This document shows, in pieces, positions 44,047 to 56,894 of a DNA stretch of 64,000 nucleotides. The position numbers and the translations under genes are program-made. The notes below the pieces were generated by a model that was given only the letters and a program-made list of their open reading frames with translations, was not told the DNA's origin and did no database searches. Position 1 is the stretch's first letter. The number at the start of each line of letters is the position of its first letter. Source of the stretch: Cystobasidium ongulense (Eukaryota > Basidiomycota > Cystobasidiomycetes > Cystobasidiales > Cystobasidiaceae); the NCBI GenBank assembly GCA_022835595.1, contig BQUP01000001.1:248001-312000 (forward strand), written 5' to 3'.

Positions 44047-46112
44047 ATGGCATCTACATCTGACAAGAAGAAACCTTTCGACCTAGCCTCCTTGCTCATG
44101 TCCGTGCCGTACTGAATCCAAAACAGACGATGGCTTTCCGTTGACTCTTGATCTTTCTGCAGCCATGCAGACACGCTAGATGATGAAGAGATTCCAGTAG
44201 GAGTGCCGATAAGGTGTGTAGTGACGGCTCCCTCCTCTGCGATGCTGTGAGACGGGGAGCTGAATAGTGCGCCCAGTACATCGACGACCTTCCGGCATCC
44301 ACTTCCTTCGACTACCGGACAAGGAGCAGGCAACTTCACCGAAGATAAAGGTGTGCTGTACCCAGATAAAGCTGAGGGCTACACTGGCACCGAAGGAGAT
44401 GATGCTCCACCGTATGACCCGCAACAGCCGGACAGGCATATCTATTCCAGATATACTCAGCCTGTTATGACTAGGGCCGAGAAGGTACTTGGTGCTGCTC
44501 TAGTGCGTTTCTCTATACCTTGAGGGCGTGTTTGGAATCATGGCCGATATAGCTAATCCAAACAACCGTTTGTCCCGTGCTTAACAGAACGGGCACGCCA
44601 TCATTTTTACTACAGGTCTTTCGGTTGGTCCCAATGTCTCCGCTTATAAAGATTTCAGGCTGATTCTGTCATGTATCCCTGCCTCTGCTCGTACCTCTCC
44701 ATCAGTCTATCTTGGCAGCTTTGCTACTCTATCAGCCTGAGGTAGTCGCCATCTCAGAAGGATATCACGGTACCCACTGCACACTAGATATCTACACCCG
44801 CACACGGGAAGGAGTCAAGATCATCACCATAGACGACGACTTTACTCAATATAAGGACAAAAGGCTGCTTTGTTGGCTAGAAACACCTGTGAATCCCACA
44901 GGACTTTGCAGAGACATCGAGAAATGTAAGATCGTCGCCCTTTATGAGGACACATACTGTGGCCACTTTCTCCAATTACTCATTCCGTTGCACTTTACAG
45001 ATGAGAAGAAAACGCACGCTATCCCCCATGGTAAACTTGCGATAGATTCAACTTTCGCTCCTCCTCCCCTGCAAGATCCCTTTGAGTTTGGTGCGGATCT
45101 GGTTATGCACAGCGGTACAAAGTCAGTTCAGCGCACCAGGCCTCGTCATTACGGCCTTCGCTAAACTCTGTCAATCCTTGCGATTATACAGGTACTTCAA
45201 CGGTCACTCAGATGCTCTGTTAGGTGTTCTCGCAACTAAAAGCAAGGAAGAGTGGCTCAAAGTTAGTTCTCCGCACTTGTTCCACGACCATTGTGGAATA
45301 CTGACTCCATGCAATTTTCGTGCAGCTATGGGAGATCAGGACGTACTCTGGTATGGTGCCTGGTTCGCTTGAAGCATGGCTTGTGCTTCGATCAATGAGA
45401 ACACTCAACTTGGTAGGTTTCGTTGCTTGCAAAGGCACGAATATCCACCGCGGTCGGCTGATACTGGGACTATAGCGTGTCGTTCGGCAATCTACAACCG
45501 CCACGGCACTAGCAACATGGCTCAACGAAGTAGCGACAAATGCTCCACAAGCAGGACAGTCCTATGACGGCTGTCCCGGAGGAGTCCTGAAAACAGTTTG
45601 GCATGCAGCACTGCAAGGTCTAGATGGAGCTACGGGCGACGGTTTCAATCCACTTGCTGGAAGTGCCGTTGGAGACGAGAAGACTATCAAGAAACCCCAG
45701 ATGAACGGCGGTCCCGCTTGTTTCGGTCTTCTGACTACAAAGAAGGAATACGCTACTTGGTTACCGCACAAGCTGAAGCTCATGGTGGTAAGTTTCCGTC
45801 AAATCGCATGACAGAGGTCAAAGATCTAGTAGCTAAACCAATGCTTCCTCACCAGCCTGCTACCTCCCTAGGTGGAGTGGAGTCCTTGATTGAGCACCGC
45901 ATTCTCTCGGACGCAGGTGCCGATCCTTGCCTCAGTAAGTCGTTCACTCTGTGTGCAGCGCTGGACTGGGCAGATACTGACGAGCATACCTTCTTACCTC
46001 TTCAGTCCGACTCTCCATTGGATTAGAGGACTTGGAAGACCTGAAGGAGGACTTCAGAACTGCTTTCAAGCAGCTTGTATCTTCAGGCGCAGAGAGGACT
46101 AGCAAGCTATAG
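44047..46112 (+). CDS. Trans-sulfuration-type PLP enzyme (Cys/Met metabolism family)
   Basis: A fold-type I PLP enzyme of the cystathionine gamma-synthase/lyase family, acting on sulfur amino acids. The N-terminus is built from small exons (MASTSDKKKPFDLASLL, then HADTLDDEEIPVGVP and STSTTFRHP). HIYSRYTQPVMTRAEKVLGA follows, carrying the conserved YSR-type phosphate-binding segment. Next are AIIFTTGLS, VAISEGYHGTHCTLDIY (the residue stacking on PLP), LLCWLETPVNPTG and AIDSTFAPPPLQDPFEFGAD. The PLP lysine is in VMHSGTK, followed by YFNGHSDALLGVL, then MVPGSLEAWLVLRSMRTLNL. The last exon has SIGLEDLEDLKEDFRTAF before TAG at 46112. The closest layout I know is the yeast YHR112C/cystathionine gamma-synthase-like group; synthase or lyase activity cannot be settled by eye. 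Several N-terminal junctions are tentative. Confidence 0.88.
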
Positions 46113-46326
46113 TCTAGTACGGGATCCAATCATTGTATCAATCAGATCCAACATGAAAGAGATTAGAATAATACTGTTTGAAGGACTTATTTATGCAATG
46201 TCTACAATCAATCAAGTCTCTTTGTCCGCGTCTCCGTAATTTACTACTTCTCGCATCCATCACTTGCCACCATACTTTGTTCCTGCACCTACTGTGTAAC
46301 GCTGTATTGAGCACGACCCGAACAGC

Positions 46327-47953
46327 ATGGCCGCGACAAGACTGCCCACGCTGAAGCGCATACCGCACGAAGTGTGGGAAGAAGGGACATCTCGTGGAAT
46401 TAGGATTGGGCAATGGGAAATAGAGACTCGCAAGCAGGCAATACTGAATGCCAGCGAGATTGACGAGTGAGCGAGGCTGATCGATATCCTCGGTGCAAGA
46501 GCAGGACCGATAGCTGATGGGACTGGTTGATGCATTGCGGGCAACAGAGCAACAGCGACACTTGATATACCCCTTCCTGAAATCACCTTCGGTAACAATT
46601 TGGTCTCTCTGAAGCGCAAAGGCAAACAGCGCGCCCTCGAGAATCACCAGAATGACAATGTTGCGGGACAAGCGGAAGAAGCGTACAGCGAGTTCAAGAG
46701 TATCGTCTTCAATGGTCTAGATGCACTTGCACAGGTAGATACAACAGGAGAAGATACTATCAAAGTCTCTTATGCGGATGAATGGGCAAAGAGCCGTAAT
46801 TTGGAAAGCGCAGGCGGTGACCACGAGAGCACTAGCACATCAGTCATTGAGACCGTAAAAGATTACGACTGGACGTACTCTACGACCTACTCCGGAACGT
46901 GCGAAGGATCTTTAGTAGGTTTAGTTGCCGTGGTCCCCACTCTGCCTGGCACATGATACTGAGGCTATACCCAAATTGCCACAGTCCTTTCGCCCTGCAC
47001 CTCCACAACATGATGGAATACCCTTATCCAAGCTTGCAAGGCAGGATGAACCCATCCTCTTCTTTGATGAAGTCACTTTGTTCGAAGATGAGCTGCACGA
47101 TAACGGGGTTGCGAATCTGACCGTCCGAATTGTGAGTCCACTCAGCCCTAGAACCGAAGCAAGATTGGCATCTGCACTCGGTGCATAGACCTTGTGGCAT
47201 GAAACAATTCAGCTCAGATACGCATCCGAGGCGAGGGCGCCTATGCCCTTGTGCCAGCTGCCCTCTCTCGCTCAAGCGACATGGAAGTGAAACAATATCT
47301 GCTTCTCCCAGCTGACATGCTACATCTGTTCTCAGCGAGTGATGCCTTCGGGCATGTTCATCCTCTCTCGCTTCTTTTTACGAGTGGATAATGTCCTCTT
47401 CAGAATTCACGATGTTCGTTTATACCATGATTTTTCGAGTGGCGAGATTATTCGGGAAACCAAAGGGAAAGAAGCGCCTTATGATGCTGTCAAAAAGGTA
47501 CTTGTTCATTCCTTCCCTTCATGAGTGAATCTAGCATGAGGCTAACAGCATCTATCTTGACCGTTTCAGCGACTGCCGCGAGAACGCGCAGATGATTTGA
47601 CGCCTCTTACAGATCACAACTGGATCGCCAATGTTCTAGGTATGCTGGAGAATGATGCGGCACCGTCGACACAGGAAAGCCCTCTATCAGACATGTCAGC
47701 ACGAAGCACGTCTCGTGTTCCGCCTGGTTCTACCGCATCCAGTAGTGCCGTACCTACCGTTGCTCCTTGGGCGAGGGCACCAAGACAGGCGGTTGCAAGC
47801 AACATGAACACGATGCCTGCAAGCAGGGTGCCTGGTCCAGCGAGCTTGCCACGAGATGCTGCAGTGCTGGCAAAGATTCGGTCAAACACATACGGTGCAA
47901 AGAGGTCTTGGACTGGATTGGAAACTAGGCTAGAGGTCTTGCCACTGTTGTAG
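46327..47953 (+). CDS. TIP41: TIP41-like regulator of TOR/PP2A signalling
   Basis: Tip41 binds the Tap42/PP2A phosphatase module and is a negative regulator in the TOR pathway. The ATG at 46327 opens MAATRLPTLKRIPHEVWEEG, followed by IRIGQWEIETRKQAILNASE at the first intron. The family signature follows: LDIPLPEITFGNNLVSLKRK, FNGLDALAQVD, IKVSYADEWAKSR and VKDYDWTYSTTYSGTC. The second half has EPILFFDEVTLFEDELHDNG, then after an intron RVMPSGMFILSRFFLRVDNV and IHDVRLYHDFSSGEIIRETK. These match Tip41 in order and spacing. A Ser/Thr/Pro-rich tail of about 100 residues beyond the domain ends at TAG 47951-47953. Exon junctions around 46915-46930 are approximate. Confidence 0.93.
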
Positions 47954-50778
47954 ATCTAGGCTGCCACCTACAAGCCCGGTAAGGTAGCTGGGTACAATCG
48001 CACAAAAGAGAACCAACCCTGGAAGGTGTTGTGAGCCCTGACCTCTCCGTCGTAAATTAACAAATGTAGTATATTGTTGTAATACTAGGCAAGGCGAAGC
48101 GTCTCCGTCGGGACAATCGAAACGCAGAAGTGTAAACCTTGCACACAGTAGATTTGCAGAGAGAGAGGTGTCACATATAATTTCTACAACCAGCGCTTTA
48201 TGCTTTGCCAGTCATGAGAACGAGAAAAGCGTTCCACCATGCGTGAATGAGAAACGACGGGTGCTGTATATCAGGAGTAGGCCAGAACTCTGAATAATAT
48301 TACTGGGCATCCTCCGGGGGCTTTGCCGCACCGGAAGGACTGACTCGTCAGAGCATCAGGACGATCTTTTCCCTGGGACCCTTCACCGCGGCTATGATGT
48401 GTCGCCTCCAACGATCTGGGCCGGACTAGCAATATTATAAAAGAGTTGCGACCCCATCGACTTGCTGCTTGCTTTCGCTACCTGTCCGCACACCCATCGC
48501 TCGTCGCTCTGAAATATCAAGCTTCAAACACCGCCCATTGGGACCTTGGAATAGAGCCACTTTCACCTAAGACCTACCTCAATAGCACAATCGCATGCAA
48601 TTGTCGTACAGATCAATTAGGTCGTAAAGACCTCGCCTTTGCTCGTCCAGCCTAGGAGCAAGCTCGCGGCAAGGTCTATACTTCCAAATGCAAAGGTACC
48701 ACCCTAGGCACAATAACCGGTGTTGACCGACAAGAGATGGGCAGGATAGGGGTGAGTCAGCCTCCTGAACTGCAAGGAATGGCCAACCTCTTGCGATACG
48801 ACAACTTGAGAGACCTCTCTCGCCCGCCTTCGATTGCAGGGTACAGCCCACTGCATGTGGTCTTGATGAAGAAGAAGGAGCAGGGGGATGAGGATGAGGA
48901 GGGACAGGGCAGGGAATGGGAATGGGACTGATAGAGTGAGATAGTCAACCAGACAGTTAACGGCATACTGGCCTCACGCAGGCCCGTCACGCCGCTAATA
49001 ACTTCGCAGAAATTCCAGATCCTCCGATACTTGTACATCGCCCGTACAATCGCACACAACAGTGGCGATTTAGAATTCCCGTTCAAAGAGCAGCAGATCA
49101 ATATTACTGCATTTTCCTGGGCTGTCAAGGAGGAGAAGGTCTCGTCAATGAAAAGCTGCATCCACTGCTTAGCAGTACCGTGGTATACGGCTATCACGCA
49201 AGGTGTCTCTCCTCCGATCGCCACCAAAACTCCCCCATGACCGGTGTGTGTCTCACGACCTCGACAGCTCTGTCATCAATGATTTGCGAAGAGGAGTGAT
49301 CGTCAGCCACCGCAAATCCATCATGATACACAGACCCGGTAAGGACTTGAGCGTCGACCTCCGGTAGGCATTGAGGTCGGCCAAAATGGGGCTGGACACA
49401 CTCCCGTAGTTGCTGCTAAGTCGGCCGCAGACACAAGAGAGGAAGACAACAGTCAGATAGCAGCCCCGGGCGTTGGACTATCTTGCACGGCGATTTCTTG
49501 CATGTACTCACTTCACTATAGGAAAGCCGTAGACAGACATTCCTCTGCTAAAGAATCGGCACTCGGACTCTCTCGGTGAGGCTCGACGTTCCAGCAGGAT
49601 ACGGCCTTGTGGGTCAGTAACTATGCCTATCCCTTACTGGCCGGTAGCAGCAGAACAAGAGGTGGTAGACCCGTCCCCGCCCAAAAATGCTCCTGGTGGC
49701 GTTGATATCCGTGTGTGGTGGTGGCAAAGCCAGTGAGCCTGAGACAAACCTTTCTTCCTCCCTCTGTGTGCCGAAATGGAGTGGAGTGCGCTGGCAGCCT
49801 CTTTTTTGTGGCGTGCGTTGCAGGTGTAGCCTGAAAATCGTGCTGATTACCTTCTTTTTTGGTCTGTTCTGTTGTCTGCATTTTCAGGCGTTGACACATC
49901 CTACTATCTGCAGCGTACGGTACGGTAGAGCCATTCAGGACTCCTATCGGCCAGAGTAGAGTACGGAGGCCTGTTCTGGAGCAACATTTGAACGTAGTGG
50001 GCGGGCCTGGTCTACTTTCTCGTCGTTGTGGGTGGGGCAGCTGGCTGGGGAGCACCTCGGCTATGGCCTGCAAGCGGGCGTATGGACGTGCATAGATGGT
50101 TACAGCAGCAGCAGCAGCAGCATCGTAGTAGTCCTGAGGAGAGAAGCTTCTTACTCAACTGGGATCCAATACCGCCCGACAGCTAGAAGCGGCACCAACA
50201 AACGCCACCGATTTAATATCCCATCAAAGCCATTATCATCATCTCGAGGCTTGCCAGACGGGGCAGCGACAGGAAAGGGAAGGAAGAAGTAAAGAAGGAA
50301 GCAAGACGCATCCCGACTGCCGCACTGCTCTATTCCCTCGTCGCCTGTCAGGCGAATCGACGCTTCATCTCAGGCAACGGAGAAGACTCTCCGGCCTCGC
50401 GACGGCTGAGCGAACGAGCTCGCATGAAACTGCGACCGAGATATCGAAAGCGACGAGAGAATCTATCTGCGAGGCAGTACCGTACTCGACTTGACCGCAG
50501 ACGTAGCTCCTATAATTATTATCCATCGTATCGTACAGCAGCCCGAGTCGCTTGCTGGACACTGGCTGGCTGGATATCGCAAGCTGATCCTCTTCTGAAC
50601 GGTCAATTCCCCCAGGGCCGTTCAAGCAGGACCGTACAACGAAGCCGGTCATCAATCAACGCACAATTTTGCCAGCAGTGGTGAAGAAGGGAAGATTGCA
50701 CTGGCAAGACAAGACACAGGAAGAGCTATATATACAACACAGAGTACCGACAGCCACTGCTGCACCGGTACCTTAGCC
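47954..50778. other. Long gene-poor region upstream of the Zn2Cys6 regulator
   Basis: About 2.8 kb without a gene I can support. Between about 48950 and 49350 all three plus frames are open for long stretches, and one reads DLDSSVINDLRRGVIVSHRK, but no ATG, splice path or family emerges. An AGC trinucleotide run lies near 50104-50120 and a doubled TACGGTA near 49915. The last 400 bases before 50779 are probably the promoter and leader of the regulator; the remainder may hold an unrecognised exon set or a non-coding RNA. Confidence 0.4.
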
Positions 50779-53700
50779 ATGGATCACATCGAGTGGGAGA
50801 GCGATCCAGCGAACCCTCGTAGTTCAGTGATGGACACTTCGTCGGCAACACCAACATCGTCAAGCAATCCGCGCCAGACAGACGGCCAAGCTCCCCAGCA
50901 GTCGCAGCAGCAACGGTACTTCAATGACCAACCCCCACAAGGCAGTCAGGCGGCCCTCCCAATTCCAGCTCGCCATAACGCAGGACTGCCCGGTACATAT
51001 GCGAGTGTGACGACTTCCTCGTCGTCCGTACAAGAGTCTGCTTCGAGGACCGATATGCACACCCACGAGCCGCAGTATGGTCATCAGTATACCCATGGTC
51101 CATTAGCCTCGTCTGCTGCTGGCCCAAATTGGACTTACGAAGGTCAGACAGCGCCGCCGCCGCAGGCTCCCTCCTTTCAACAGTACACGCCAACAGCCTT
51201 TTTACATCGACTATCGCCAGCAGACGATTCTCAAACCTTCGGACAGTCCCCCAGCGCCTTCCCTTATGATGCGTCACAGGCCTGGGCTTCGTGGCCTCAA
51301 GCCCAAGGGTCACAGCAGCCACTTTCATGGAATGACTATCAAGCAAATTCAGTCCTTTCATCCACGTTCGTCTCCCGTCCTTCAACCACCAACACCGCTG
51401 CTTCTGGCGGCAGTAACAGTGCCTTGCAAGGTCGACGTAGCTATCAAGACCAAGCGCTAGGGCGGCTCGACATTGCGCCTCCCCAGGAAGCGTTCGAGCA
51501 GTACCCTCAATCTCGGCAGCGGCCACCACCCTTCCCGTCTCAACAGTATCAGGCACAACCCATACAGCAAGGCTTGCAGTTTGCTCCGACGGAGCCACAG
51601 TCTCCCTGGGCTGCTGAACAGACGGCAGCTTCTATCCTGCCGCTTCCTCCTTATGCGATTGCCCCACAACAACTAGATGTTCCAACATGGTCGAAACTGT
51701 CTGGGATAGAAACGAGCCCCGTCACGGCGCCAGTCGCTGACTTGCCATCTACTTCCGTCCCGTCTAAAAGGCGGATCGCTCAATCAGCCTGCGAAACCTG
51801 CCGTCGGAAGCGAACAAAATGCGTTACGGACCGAGGCCAAATAGGCTGTAATGTATGCAGAAGCTTGCGGATTCCGTGTCTTTTCTCGGGAGTAGACAAA
51901 CGCAAAGAAAGCGTGCGTGTCTTACGAACTCGTCTAGCTCAGCTAGAAGACCTGGTCAGCAAACTGCAGAGTTGCGATGAAACAGATTTGCGGGACATCC
52001 TTTCCAAGCTCCGGAATGGTGTTGAGAGCCCTCAGGCCGAGAAATCAACTTGGCTCGCTGCTGTTGCATCTCAAAAAGTGTCTCCATTAAAACCGTTCAA
52101 GATGGAAGGAGTAGCCGACCCAAAATTAGAGGACGTACTAGATGGAAGCGGGGACGAAACGACATTCAAGAGGTCTGCCACAGCGCCGCACAAGTCAAAG
52201 TCTAGGGGAAACGAGCTAAATGAAGGCTCTAAAACAAGCAAAGGGAAAAACATGAAGCCAGACTCCTATGGCTCCGATGCGACGGAAAACACGCTGATAG
52301 AGCTTACCGATCGGTAAGTTTACTCAAATTACTACGCTATGCTCAATTTTGCTCAATTTTATATATATCTGATGCTGAAATCGCCAACTCTATAGGTTGA
52401 CAGTGGACGCTAGTGGTGCTATTCGTGCTGAGAGCGCAGCATCGAGTCTTGCCTTTGAGCCTTCGCAAAGTATAGGGTCGGAGCAATCCACGAGCGAAGG
52501 GGACACAACCAAGTCTATCAGTTCCGGCCGTTCTGGCCATCTGGAAATTGTCATAGGCCCAGGAGTTGAACTTCCCGAAGGTACAACCACAGAGACAGTA
52601 GAACATCTTCTCAATACCTACTTTCTTTGGGAGCTCCCGCTACATCCAGTTATTAGCCGACCGGCCTTTCTCAAGCATATGGCCGATGGACAAGGCGTTT
52701 ACTTCAGTTCTATGTTGCTCAACGTGAGTTCAGCCAACACCGTCCGCTTCTGCCTTGCTGAAAGCTTCGCTGGGAGCTGACACACCATTTAATCCACCAG
52801 GCGATACTCGCTTTTGCCTGTACTTTGTCGGATCGCTTCGTAGAGTGAGTGACCCCGACTGGCTGAACCTTCTTCGTACGGAATGCTCACTTTATGTCTC
52901 GTGCCTACTCGTTTCCTCTCTACCTCCGCACCCTGGACCCACACACGAAACAGCCATCAAGCTCGAGCCGATGCACACACTGCTGGAGAAGACTTCTTTA
53001 CAATGGCGGACGATCTGCTCACCGAAGAAATAGACGGTGCCGTCGGACCGATACGCGTCCCCATCACAACGGTGCAAGCATTAATCTTATTAGTCTCACG
53101 CCTTTTATCTACTGGAAACCAATTGAAATCTTGGATGCTTATGGGCACTTGCGCTCGTATGGCTCTCGAAATGGGTCTACATCTTGACGCCCAAGCCTTT
53201 CTTCGAGGTAACTCGCAGTCTAAATTACATGTTCTCACCCGGAACGATCTCTATGTCCGTGCCAAAACCTTTTGGGCGGTGTGGATATTCGAACAAGAGT
53301 AAGCCGCCAAATCCCAAGGGACGCTTGTGAGATATGGCTAACAATATTGCACTGCGTTTTGTCACAGAATGTGCTCCATATTTGGGCGAACAGGCATTCT
53401 GCGCGATATCGTTATCACCTCGCCCTTCGTCGAGTCCATCGACACTGATTGGAGCAGGTTAGAGGACCTTGAATGGAAGTACACGAAGATGGACGGACTT
53501 TTAGCAGATTGGGACCCTGAGTTCGTAGGCTGCGTGCCCACTAGTAAAGGGCGACTCAATCCACTCTGTACGTTTATCGCTATATCCGTTCCGCGCAGAC
53601 GGTCGCACTGACGCCTTTTCCTGCGCATCAGGGTCAATGTCAAGGCAGATTGCAACCGTATTCGCCCACTCTATGCGTCTCATATACTACCAGATCGCTA

Positions 53701-54832
53701 TGGATTCGTCGCGTAAGCCCGAACAGGTGCAGATGGCCTTGGACAAAGTCATGCATCGCACGCGAGAACTCGTGAAGACCCTACCTCCAATTTCGATACT
53801 TGACGGTGACTCCAAGGTATTGAAGGAGAACGAGGCACCGCCACATAAGTTGATTTTCTTGCAGTAAGTGTTCGAACATCCACTGCACATAAAGGCCTGG
53901 GATGTTTACTTAGCTTACTTTTCATCGATCGCTTCAATAGTCTGTTACTGCACTCGCATATCATACTCATCAACCGACCTTTCATGACAGGGTCCGCATA
54001 TGCGGAAAACGCAGACAATAACCCAGCACTGTCTTCACCTTCCGCTGGTGCAGCTGAAGACTGTCCGCGCTCTCGGTGTATTCAATCCGCTCAGACCATT
54101 GTCGACCTATTGCGCAAATGGCGCTCGGTTTTTGATGACGACCTAAGAACCATGTGCATTGCCGCCGCGCACATCCTCATGTCTGCTGGTACCATTTACC
54201 TAAACGAAATCAGCAGCGTTATTAGTACAAAGGCCACAAATGCTGTTGGTGGTGGCGATTCGCAAATGTCGAAGAAAGGAAAGAAAGAAAGTCGGCATGT
54301 CCACGATTCTCATCCGCTAGAATACGACTATAAAGGGAGACGAGAATACGGGAAGAAACAATTGCGAGAAGGCGTATATCCTTTGTTGCAAGCCATGGGA
54401 AAGTACCGCCCAGCTCCCATAGAGCTTCTAGGGAGACTTAAAGCGGCTGAACGTGAGCGAGAGAATCTGGTAATGCGTCACGGTACGAGTCAAGAGGCTC
54501 GAGGAAGCAAAGCCGAAGAACCTCGAAACAAAGCAGAAGAACCTCAACCAGATCTCCCAAAAACTTCGGAGCATGCTAGAGATGAGACAAATTCTACGCC
54601 ATCAAGACAAAGTTTACCTGGGTTGCCTGCTGCAGCTTCTAACCTTCTGCCGGACCAGTCAGAGTTTGCCTGGCACGTTCCTGGCCTGACGAACCCGGAC
54701 GTAGCACTTTTTTCCTCCGATCTTCCACCGCTACTATGGGATCCCGAACTCGTCGACACTCTTGCGACTACTTCTCCCTATGCGAATAATAGTCAAAATT
54801 ATCAGGACGGCTCTATGGATTACGCGATGTAG
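50779..54832 (+). CDS. Zn2Cys6 fungal transcription factor
   Basis: A fungal nuclear regulator of the Gal4-type class. The first exon (50779-52315) encodes a long Gln/Pro/Ser-rich N-terminus, then the binuclear zinc cluster CETCRRKRTK, C, CNVCRSLRIPC, with the C-x2-C-x6-C ... C-x2-C-x6-C spacing. A dimerisation-type heptad segment follows (RVLRTRLAQLEDLVSKLQ). Later exons carry the fungal-specific TF domain: HLLNTYFLWELPLHPVISRP and FLKHMADGQGVYFSSMLLN, then GNQLKSWMLMGTCARMALEM, which is the middle-homology core, and FWAVWIFEQE. The C-terminal part has FDDDLRTMCIAAAHILMSAG and an acidic and aromatic end (FSSDLPPLLWDPELVDTLAT) like an activation domain. The total is roughly 1,000 residues. 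The target genes are unknown, and the internal zinc cluster is far from the N-terminus, as in XlnR/AmyR-like factors. Confidence 0.88.
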
Positions 54833-55253
54833 CCTCAAGATTAATTAAGATTAGTGCTTTCGTGAGGAGTGACAGTCATAAGGAAGGGGTCAAGACCCGA
54901 TAGATTCCATTCTTGTAGCCTGAAAGTATCGTAGTGATCTTGGGGACCATTTGTGCTGCAGTCATATCAGTTTAGCCATATACCGCGGTATCTAATTACC
55001 GTCGATTACAATTATGAGGGGTATCTGCTGCAAGCGGCGTCATTCATACTTTTCAAGATCTTGTTGTTATGTAGAATGTTACATTTGAATTTACTGCTCA
55101 ATTAGACGTTATTTCAGAAATTTCCCCAGCTCTAAACGAATGACACGCAGACCTTTCACGAGATAAGACAAGTAACGACTCGTGCAACTTTTGAGTACTG
55201 ATATTTGCCTCCAGTTCTATGTTCGGTTCTGGGGTACAGCTTCTGATAAGCAT
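54833..55253. other. Convergent intergenic region, no gene seen
   Basis: About 420 AT-rich bases between the 3' ends of the Zn2Cys6 gene (+) and MET2 (-). It should hold both 3' UTRs. No element is recognised. Confidence 0.4.
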
Positions 55254-56894
55254 TCACCAGGCGGTTACATCCGCTTCCGCCTCCCCAAACAGACTCTCCT
55301 TTTTCTCTTTCAATTTCTCCTCCACAGTTTCTTCGATGTCCCCTGTAGCTAACAATCCCTTGGTTGAATAGATGTCAGGCAAATGCTCTCTCAGATGGTC
55401 CAGTATATGCTCGTTGATCTGCTCGAACTCTAGCAGGAAGCCATCATGCCCTTCTGGTGAGTCAATGACAACTAATCTTGCCTTTGGAAGGCTTGCTGTG
55501 AGCTCCTTTTGCTCTCCTAGAGTGAACAGCGCATCACTCGATATGGCCATGACGAGTGCGTGGGAAGGAGCTTCGTTAAGTGGGTGCCAATCTGGATTAT
55601 CGGCGGGAGACGGCCTCCCCCGACAAACATCATGCGAGTCCATCTTCCGCGTGATAGCGATATAACAATTGGCATCGAACCTCGAGACAAACTTGTCGCC
55701 TTGATAGCGAAGGTAACCCTGCGCAGAGTACACAAGAGGTTGACGGCCAGCTCCGGTCAGGCTCGTAGACTTTGATGATTCACTTGGAAGATCTGCAATA
55801 ATTTTAGAAGGAAGGGATGCACCAGTAGGTGGTAAGGTTGATACTGAAGCAGTTGACCCTGTCCGCCGAGGCCGGTATCCATCATTGTGTGCATGTCGGG
55901 CCTGCTCTGCTGGCGTTGACGGCGTGCTGTCTTCTTCGCCTGAATTGGCTTCCAATACACCATTTTTGAGTATCGTAGTGGGACTAGGCACCCTTCGCTG
56001 TTGCTCTTTCCTGCCGAATCTGCTCTCGAATGAATCTCTACTTCGGTATGTAAGAAGGGCTGCCATTCTTGCTGCTCCAAGTCCATATTTAGGTGGATCT
56101 TCGTCCGTATAGTAGCCCTCCTCGTAGTTTGGGTCTGAGTAAATGGATTGTCGTTGCGCTTCGCCCCATGATATGCCCCAAGCGGAATGATGTGGCGATG
56201 TCGCCATAGGGATAATGTTGCGTACGTAAGGTGGTGGATAGCATAATGCCCATTCAAGCACCTGCATGCCACCCATGGAGCCGCCTATTACTACCGCTAC
56301 ACTCAGTACGCCAAGGTAGTCGAGCACGATTCGGTGCAGCCGAACGTCGTCTCGTATGGTTGCCAGAGGGAATTCCGGACCCCACCGACGGCCTGTAGAT
56401 GGGTTGATAGTGACGGGAGAGGAACTGCCATACGGAGAGCCAAGGACGTTGCAGCAGACTATAAAGTACCGCGAAGGATCGAAGGCAAGTCCACGGCCCA
56501 TCATTGGCCCCCACCTGTGAAGCCAGAGCACGTCAGACAGGAACAGTAATGATTTATTACAGATGTGTACGCACCAGTCTTCGACGTCTGCGCTCCCTGT
56601 CAGTGCGTGGCATATGACCATGCAGTTGTCCCGTCTCTTGTTCAATTTACCCCAGGTCTTGTAGGCGACCTGCACGTCTTGCAGGACGTCGCCATTCTCA
56701 AGTTCAAAGTGGTCGATTGTAGCGATTTCTTGCGAAGCTATCAGGCGAGAATACCTGTTCGACGGCTGTGGATCCGGATGCGACAGCCTGTATTCGATGG
56801 TTTTCGAGCTGCCGGCGGCTGCAGTAGTCACAGGCAGCTGAGCAGGTTCCGGCGACAGCACTGCGCCTGCTCCATGCGCACTAGACTGAGCCAT
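55254..56894 (-). CDS. MET2: Homoserine O-acetyltransferase MET2
   Basis: MET2 transfers acetyl from acetyl-CoA to homoserine, feeding methionine synthesis. Two exons give 526 residues from the ATG at 56894 (MAQSSAHGAGAVLSPEPAQL). The alpha/beta-hydrolase core is clear: VQVAYKTWGKLNKRRDNCMV, CHALTGSADVEDWWGPMMGR, FIVCCNVLGSPYGSSSP, the nucleophile in VVIGGSMGGMQVLEWAL, YVRNIIPMATSPHHSAWGIS, the acid in AISSDALFTLGEQKEL and the His in VVIDSPEGHDGFLLEF. A Ser/Thr-rich insert of about 100 residues (around EQARHAHNDGYRPRRTGS) before YLRYQGDKFVSRFDANCYI is usual for fungal enzymes. The single intron (56515-56574, 60 bases) is a multiple of three and lacks stops, so the frame looks unbroken without splicing. 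The upstream frame to 57257 has no supporting homology. Confidence 0.95.
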   Translation of the reverse strand: MAQSSAHGAGAVLSPEPAQLPVTTAAAGSSKTIEYRLSHPDPQPSNRYSRLIASQEIATIDHFELENGDVLQDVQVAYKTWGKLNKRRDNCMVICHALTGSADVEDWCVHICNKSLLFLSDVLWLHRWGPMMGRGLAFDPSRYFIVCCNVLGSPYGSSSPVTINPSTGRRWGPEFPLATIRDDVRLHRIVLDYLGVLSVAVVIGGSMGGMQVLEWALCYPPPYVRNIIPMATSPHHSAWGISWGEAQRQSIYSDPNYEEGYYTDEDPPKYGLGAARMAALLTYRSRDSFESRFGRKEQQRRVPSPTTILKNGVLEANSGEEDSTPSTPAEQARHAHNDGYRPRRTGSTASVSTLPPTGASLPSKIIADLPSESSKSTSLTGAGRQPLVYSAQGYLRYQGDKFVSRFDANCYIAITRKMDSHDVCRGRPSPADNPDWHPLNEAPSHALVMAISSDALFTLGEQKELTASLPKARLVVIDSPEGHDGFLLEFEQINEHILDHLREHLPDIYSTKGLLATGDIEETVEEKLKEKKESLFGEAEADVTAW

